Assembly (NCBI GenBank): GCA_003313425.1
Contig: NHZP01000038.1
Coordinates: 1 to 64,000, forward strand
DNA: 64,000 nucleotides
Origin: Pseudopyrenochaeta lycopersici
Taxonomy: Eukaryota; Ascomycota; Dothideomycetes; Pleosporales; Pseudopyrenochaetaceae
Direction: 5' to 3'
This document shows, one piece after another, positions 58,476-64,000 of the stretch (position 1 is the stretch's first letter; each line of letters starts with the position of its first letter). The notes under the pieces are model-generated. The model saw only the letters and a list, made by a program, of their open reading frames with translations, did no database searches and was not told the DNA's origin. The position numbers and the translations under genes were made by a program.

Positions 58476-60008
58476 ACGTGTTCTACCACTCGCCGGCCAA
58501 CACCACTCGCCGGCCAACACCACTCGCCGGCCAACACCACTCGCCGGCCCACCTTATCAAAACAGGCGGGTCTCAACACACGATAACGCGACAACCACGC
58601 AGCAAATTTGCTAGTAAATATAGTATAGCATTCTCTATCTCTGTCTACACGAGGTGCGATTATGACCCTGAACCCCACATTTACTGCAGGTTGGTGGTGC
58701 TCGTTGCCGAGGCCAAGAAGCGTTACCCTCCACCCTTAAGTTTGAGGCTATTTCAGCAGCTACAGCTAACGCACGACCTGCCTTAACCTGTAAAGCCCCT
58801 CTAGCTGCGATATATTATCGCTGTTTATCCTTCCTACGTCGTAAACGCGTATTTAAGGCACGAAGTTTACTGTTTTCCTCTACTAAGATTATAGCTAAGT
58901 TTATAGCTCGCTAACAGCCTTTAATAAGCTAAGCGAGAGCCCTGCTTAAGGGGCTCTGTAATTAACGTTAAAGGAGCTCACGTATAAGGTGGGCCTGTTA
59001 ATTAAGTTAATTAGTAGTGTGAGGCGTTTCTGTTATCTAAACAGCCTCAGCCGTAGCTGCTGTCTGTAGAGGAGACGGTGTACAGACAACTGTTAGCGTT
59101 GTGAGGCCGTAAGGACGTTGAAATGCTTCAACTAGGCAAGGCTAAGGTTATTAGTTATTAATCCGTTATTGCTTACACTAATACTCTAGTTGCTAGGCAG
59201 CTTAAGCTTAGGACTATACTACGACACCTAGTAGACCTTGCCCTTAAGGATAATAAAGAGAGGCAGTACAAAGCCTACAGCGCTCACACACTTAATTATT
59301 ATCGTCTAGTTACGGTTGCTAGGCTATACAATAGTTGCTCGTCTAATAGTATTAGAGCTAGTAGTAACCTTTAACGTTAAGGCGATACCTATTATAAACC
59401 TAGTTTTATTAAAGTTATACGTGTCCTCGTCTAATATCCTGTACGTTTAAATTATGTCCCTTATAAGGCTATACTAGCTATTTATCTTTATAGGATCCTT
59501 ACATTTTACGCGCTGTAAGTAGAATTTATAGTTCTACTTTATTTAAAGCTCTAGCTAAGCCCTAATAAAATAAGAGACCTAGTTTTTACTAAGAGGAGGT
59601 AGAGGAGGCTGCTAGCCTTATGCAGCGAGAAGGGTGTCTCCTATCTAACGTACGTTAATAATATAAGGCGGAAAGCCTCGTTAATTAAGCTCTAGTATCT
59701 ATTAAATAAGGCTCTATTCTTTAGTAGACGATAGCTTACATTTTCGTGCGTTAATTGTTAAAGGAGGCTGGCAGCCTTAGAGGCGCCGCTGAAGGAGCGA
59801 TCAGGGAACGTTAAATAGCTCCGCAGCCCTGCGCACACTTTTTATCTGTCTTAAATTAATCGCCTGAGACGTAAGAAGGGCACGGCCCTCCTTTTAAGCT
59901 ACTGCAGGCTGTTGTTGGGTGGTCATAATTGTTGTTGTGGAGGCAAGCGCGTTAGTGTTGATGAGGTGGGCCGGCGAGTGGTGTTGGCCGGCGAGTAGTG
60001 GAACACGT
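58476..60008 (-). mobile_element. Fot1/pogo-type transposon (Fot-C)
   Basis: Inverted ends start ACGTGTTCYACYACTCGCCGG, with a 20-bp CACTCGCCGGCCAACAC unit repeated about four times at the left end. TA follows on the right (60009-60010); the left flank reads GA. The interior is related to Fot-D but reversed: the block 58590-58720 is the reverse complement, by eye, of 18890-19050. It is nested in Fot-B, itself in Tc-A. About 1.53 kb, so it may carry an internal deletion. Confidence 0.85.
58590..59880 (-). pseudogene. Decayed Fot-C transposase
   Basis: Minus-strand remnant related to the Fot-D transposase. Its C-terminal RPRQR and zinc-knuckle region lies near 58680-58730. N-terminal PTKEQSLV-like sequence lies near 59700. 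The middle of the DDE core is poorly preserved or deleted. Confidence 0.6.
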
Positions 60009-60584
60009 TAATTAGTAATTATATTTAATAGTATAAGAGCTTATTACTAGCCTTAATTATTAAGGCGCTTAATTAGTTTATAAAGGGGGCTATAGTAGGG
60101 GTATATAGAGCTAAGCTAATAGAGGGTAGGATTAATAGCCTTAAGAAGGCTAATAAGGTAGTAACTTAGTAAAAGCAGCGTAAGAGAAAGTAGATTTAGA
60201 AAGTAGGAGTCTTAATAAAGAGAGTTAGAGAGTATATAGCTACTTAATAAGAGGCTAATTAACAGATTAGGCGTGAAATGCGTTAAAGTAGGGAGTAATT
60301 AGGCCTTAGCAGCCAGGCTCTATCGCGCTATTAAAGGTGCAGAGAGACTAAGCATAACTCGCGCACGTGTAAAAACAATACTATAGGTGCTACTTAAGCT
60401 TACATATTAATATTTATAGACTACTTAAATTTATAGTTAAGCTGTACGCTAGTAGAGGTGCTTAAACTTAGTAGGGTGCGGCGCTCGCTTGTGGGACACG
60501 TTATAATACATGAAAGTTAAGAAGAAGATGTTGTGAGGGAACGTGTCGCGCTTGTGCAACGGAAACTTTTGCGGGGTCACTGTA

Positions 60585-61150
60585 ACACCACCACCTCGTT
60601 AAATTATAGCACAGGAAATAGCTTCTAGAATGCCTTTCCGCGCTTCTGCGGTACCCAGAACCTCCCCGCGCTCTCACTTTCTATAGGCATGATTTCTGAC
60701 GTTGGCCTTGGTAGTCGATGCACAGACGCCCAACACTCAACCCAGTGCAACGGCATTCACGGAGCCATGCAAGAGGACCTCACGAAGCTTTTTGGCCTTG
60801 TATTCACGGCCCCGCCCACCAATGCCGCTGGCCGTGTCGGTGCATGGCGCGACGCTACAGGCGTTGAACTGGTCGGGAGTCAACATTTTAAGAGAACGTG
60901 CCTTCAGGACGTGCACCAGGTGGGGACGTGCATCATGCGGTGGAACATATTAGCTAGTATAAATGAAAAGTAGCTCCATTATATCTGCGGACCCGCTAAA
61001 CGTTTCTTATAGGTGCTATGATCTATACTTTTTAAAACCTTCCTAAATAGGAAATATGGTTTTTTACTTTTTTTGGCAAAAGCGTTTAAGAGTACATCGC
61101 TGCGGCATCAACTCTCTGGGCAGAGCAAGGGAGCGTTTCTGCGCGTCGAT
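60585..61150. other. Unique flank right of the nested transposons
   Basis: Ordinary composition. Overlapping open frames at 60689-60973 have no recognisable domain or splice pattern. One could be a gene fragment. I do not call a gene. Confidence 0.35.
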
Positions 61151-61159
61151 TGAAGCTAT

Positions 61160-61960
61160 GGAGAAGGACGACTATCGCGATGGCGGGGCCGCATCCAGCC
61201 CGTTATCATATGTGCTTATGTGGTAGACGCCGCTAATGTTCTTTGCGCCCGCGCCGCCGTTCTTGAAAGAGTGTTCGTGCGCATCTTGGAAGCCCGAAAC
61301 TGTGGCTAGGTTGGTGGACTTGAACGCTCTCTCAATGATCTTGGACGTTGCATGCGAGGTCATGACCTGCGAGTACTGCGAAGCTACTTTGTTTGCAGAT
61401 TCGGTGCTGTTGTTCTCGGCGTAGGAGAGGTCGCCTCTGACGCTGACGTACGGGCCTTAGGCGGTCGTTGAGACGCCGGGTTCATGGCTGTTTCGCGCTT
61501 ATTCACGTCGTTTACTTCTTTGTTCAATGCGAACTGGGTTGTAGTGCTCTTTTCGCGTTGATCTTCTGTCGTGGTCTCGGTTGATTGGTACTCGACGAGT
61601 CGAATACGCTCCAGTCACTTCGTGATATGGATCGTTTCTTCCGACGCAAGTACGTTCTGAATAGTTCCAATATCGCCACCCATGTACCTGTATGTGTGGT
61701 CCCTCACAACAATCACATCGCCAACTCTCGTCGGGTTGATCTTGCTCGCTGTCGACTTTTCCGGCTCTGGTGTGCATCGCTCGAAGCCAGTCGACGCTTC
61801 CCGCGTGAGGGATTCCCACGGTTTCGTCATCTCCAGATTGAACGGCATAATAGAGAACAATCCACTCTTCCCTAATGGCGCCGTTTTCGCCACAACCGCA
61901 ACCAGTATGGCAGTAATGATCGTATCATAGCTGAATTGGAAGCTCATTGCGAACCGATCG
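61160..61960 (-). pseudogene. Broken host gene of unknown function
   Basis: Minus-strand frames join into a protein-like sequence. MPFNLEMTKPWESLTREA leads to IGTIQNVLASEETIHITK, then an in-frame TGA (61615-61617). The same frame continues with LERIRLVEYQSTETTTEDQ and FALNKEVNDVNKRETAM. A frameshift follows near 61490, then TAA at 61457-61459, then VSVRGDLSYAENNSTESANK and a further 50 residues to about 61170. The continuity of charged, helical sequence across two stops and a frameshift indicates a pseudogene. The TGA could be CGA by one C-to-T change. Family not recognised. Confidence 0.55.
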
Positions 61961-63650
61961 GCGTGTTTTACACTTCCTCGCGTGACCGGCTGGCAGGAGC
62001 TGCAGCCAGTCCTAGGGCAGCAGGAATATGAGTGGTAATTTTGTATCAATGACACAGAACTCGAGAAGCGTGCTGTTTAGGAAGTTTAGTGCTCAGTCTT
62101 TTATAGATGCGTCACGCTACAACCTGCCTTGAATTGTCACATTACCCAATGGTTGACACGGCATTCGGCGCGAGGACGAATTCCGGCTCATACTTCTAAC
62201 AGATACTGCATCCTACCTCTACCCCTTCCCATCATTGTATCCATGGACACTTTTTGGAACAGTGAGCATCAAAACGTGTACGATAGTGGTGCAAAAAACA
62301 TATTCAGTGTGGTCACTGGCTAGTTCATCGCCGTTGGGCCTGGATCGAACGAGAACGGAAACACCGAGATGACAGTGCTCTCATACTCCCATTGGTGACT
62401 TTTTGAAACAGCTCATTCGAAAACAAGAAGAGTTTTCCTCAATAGACACTCCACGAAAGCCAGACTACAGCCCAATGAATCTAATGAGGATAAAGCCCTG
62501 TCTAAACTAGTAACCCAGAATACATCCACTTGAACTTGTTGAGACGGAACAAAGGCAGAGGATGCAGACTATTAGAGGCATGTTTGTCTTATGAACTCTC
62601 AGTCGGTTTTGAGGATCACAAACTGTATATGGTGACGTCATGAACGCTCTTAATCATCCAAGCTGCTGCTCATGTACAGGTCTATGCGGCGCCAAAGACG
62701 ACCCGCAGACGACACCATAAGAAAGCATTATCAATGGCTGGCTTTGTTTCTCCTTATCCAACTACCTGGCTCAGTAACGGTTGAACTTGTATCAGGATAC
62801 TCAGTACATCTTCGACAAAGCCTCCATTGACTACCAGCCCGGCAAATCTTCTATTGCTTCCGGCAATTGTGAGCTTCACAATTATTGTTGGTGCGTTCGG
62901 CGTTTAAGTGACGGCATGCTTAGCAGGATCTAGTGTGACAGGAATCGTTTTCTAAGTATAGAGAACGGAATATAGAGTTACTCATAGACATGTCTACACC
63001 CCTACCTTGTAACTTTACGTATATGTGTGACGTCGCAGGATTACTAACTATATGTCTTATTTGGTTCGTGATATAAGAATCGAACTTTGTAGTTAAATAC
63101 ACCAAAGCGTCATAATGTCATATCTGAAGGAAGATATGTTCAAAACGGAGAGTGTAGCCTTGAATGATACTTGAAAACTTGAGCCGGCGGTATTAGATCC
63201 AAGGTACAGCCGCAATATCAACCTCTGAACAGCCGGGCGAGCTTTCTTATCAACTTACATGCCACTATCACGATTTCTTTATTTTGAACAGTTGGACTTT
63301 CTATTTTCGACAAAGGCAGAGGAAGACATACCCGTTTCAATTTGGGAAGATTGCGCGGTGCCGCACTTCTTTGTCTCACTTCGATCCACTGTACTGACAA
63401 CTCCTGCCACCTTATCACGGTATGTCGCTAAAAATGTATCGTCCTTAGAGAGGCGACGAGGATTGTGAGTAGTACAGTAGACAGTGACGAAGGAAGAGTC
63501 CTATAGTACTTGTGTCGCATAGGAACCCACGGTGACACAGCTCGATGATGGTTCTTGATTTGGCTTCGCGATGTGACTTCGATAGTTAGCAATCAAAGCA
63601 GCTGGACATGCTAAGGTGTAAAACCTGTGACTTAATTTTGCATGGCGCTA
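61961..63650. other. Unique sequence without a supported gene
   Basis: Ordinary composition, with short open frames on both strands (for example 62129-62323, 62920-63105, 63218-63418). None shows a domain, splice signals or convincing codon pattern. Fragments of a decayed host gene may be present near 62750-62890, but I cannot assign them. Confidence 0.35.
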
Positions 63651-63654
63651 ACTT

Positions 63655-63985
63655 ACAACATGGTGCGTCTTCTGGAGTCGTATCTGTTCCTCGTCCAGTT
63701 TCCATTGTCTTTTGATCAGTTCCTCAATTTCGGCCTTTAACTTGCTCTCCTCCTGCCCCTTAGCTGTCTTCAACTGCAATAGCTGAAGTAGTTGGAAATG
63801 ACTGGAGCCGCTATAATATCGCTATGGGTAGGCTACGCTTCGCGAATGTAGATAATGCTCCTCGTAAGTGAGAATGAACGGTCCGAGATGCCCCACTGGA
63901 CTTAATGACTCCTTTTACAAGAAACGTTCGGTCAACGTATCGCTCGAGCGGTTTTGATGTATGTGAAGAAATTGACGTATTCATC
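63655..63985 (-). CDS. Tentative small host gene with coiled coil, window edge
   Basis: On the minus strand an ATG at 63982 opens a 57-codon frame (MNTSISSHTSKPLERYVDRT, then LRGALSTFAKRSLP). A second frame at about 63825-63660 encodes a strongly helical, charged segment (EESKLKAEIEELIKRQ, DEEQIRLQKTHH) with heptad character. The two would need an intron to be joined. A GTAAAA donor within the first frame and a CATAG acceptor near 63826 are possible but weak. The second part runs into a GTAAGT-like donor near 63655. Unknown function; it may be the inner part of a larger gene. Confidence 0.3.
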
Positions 63986-64000
63986 CAAAGGGTTTAAATG

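Larger units (their letters stand above)
57055..60501 (+). mobile_element. Fot1/pogo-type transposon (Fot-B), host of Fot-C
   Basis: Terminal inverted repeats of about 48 bp start ACGTGTCCCACAAGCGAGCG. The TA duplication lies at 57053-57054 and 60502-60503. Net of Fot-C it is about 1.9 kb. It is nested in Tc-A. Confidence 0.92.
55784..60582 (-). mobile_element. Tc1/mariner-type transposon with nested insertions (Tc-A)
   Basis: Terminal inverted repeats start CAGYGACCCCGCAAAAG and continue TTTCCGTTGC. The TA duplication lies at 55782-55783 and 60583-60584. Net of the nested Fot1 element it is about 1.35 kb, the usual Tc1/mariner size. Its inverted repeats are little decayed while its interior is strongly AT-rich. 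Confidence 0.9.

Noticed and set aside
1..64000. CRISPR arrays, tRNA or rRNA genes
   Set aside because: No regularly spaced short repeats with unique spacers. No tRNA T-loop/anticodon arrangement or rRNA core sequence was seen by eye; a covariance-model scan was not possible.

Overview
This window looks like a transposon-rich, AT-biased chromosome segment of a filamentous ascomycete (Pezizomycotina, perhaps a dothideomycete; the lineage is inference). Three things point there: short host introns with GTRNGT donors and CTAAC-type branch points; Copia, chromoviral Gypsy, Fot1/pogo, Tc1 and Helitron elements together; and pervasive RIP-like decay, in which CpA/TpG became TpA and coding regions filled with TAG/TAA, while CpG-bearing words survive.

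Layout. 1-11.9 kb: decayed minus-strand Gypsy interrupted by a complete but decayed Copia (1417-6675, TSD AAAGT), then two LTRs of one family in opposite orientation. 11.9-14.4 kb: small host island with one minus-strand multi-exon membrane-protein gene. 14.4-16.4 kb: Copia fragment and a decayed Cys/Ala-rich gene. 16.4-44.8 kb: a 'Russian doll': a Gypsy contains a Fot1/pogo element (22966-43189), which contains a chromodomain Gypsy (23431-41884, TSD AAAGA), which contains a Copia (28151-40079, TSD GTAGA), which contains an intact Copia (30160-34874, TSD ATAAT). A second Fot1 copy, a hAT-type MITE and a solo LTR lie in the same mass. 45.5-51.7 kb: decayed minus-strand Helitron with Rep and Pif1 remnants, followed on the same strand by a decayed Cys-rich gene. 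51.8-54.4 kb: the best host gene, five exons, about 801 aa, polytopic membrane protein. 54.9-55.3 kb: hAT-type MITE with telomere-like repeats. 55.8-60.6 kb: Tc1 element containing a Fot1 element containing another Fot1 element. 60.6-64 kb: unique sequence with a broken host gene and a tentative gene at the edge.

Only the innermost Copia looks able to move. Its LTRs appear identical and it has no RIP-type damage. Its gag and pol share one frame, separated only by a UGA followed by CUAG, a known readthrough context. The distantly related Copia at 1.4-6.7 kb has a stop followed by CTA at the same place in its frame, so the arrangement is probably functional. Three decayed genes encoding Ala-rich, Cys-motif proteins sit inside or beside the mobile elements, one of them antisense between pol and the 3' LTR of a Copia. 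They are candidate cargo or accessory genes. All coordinates, splice sites and family calls were made by eye.
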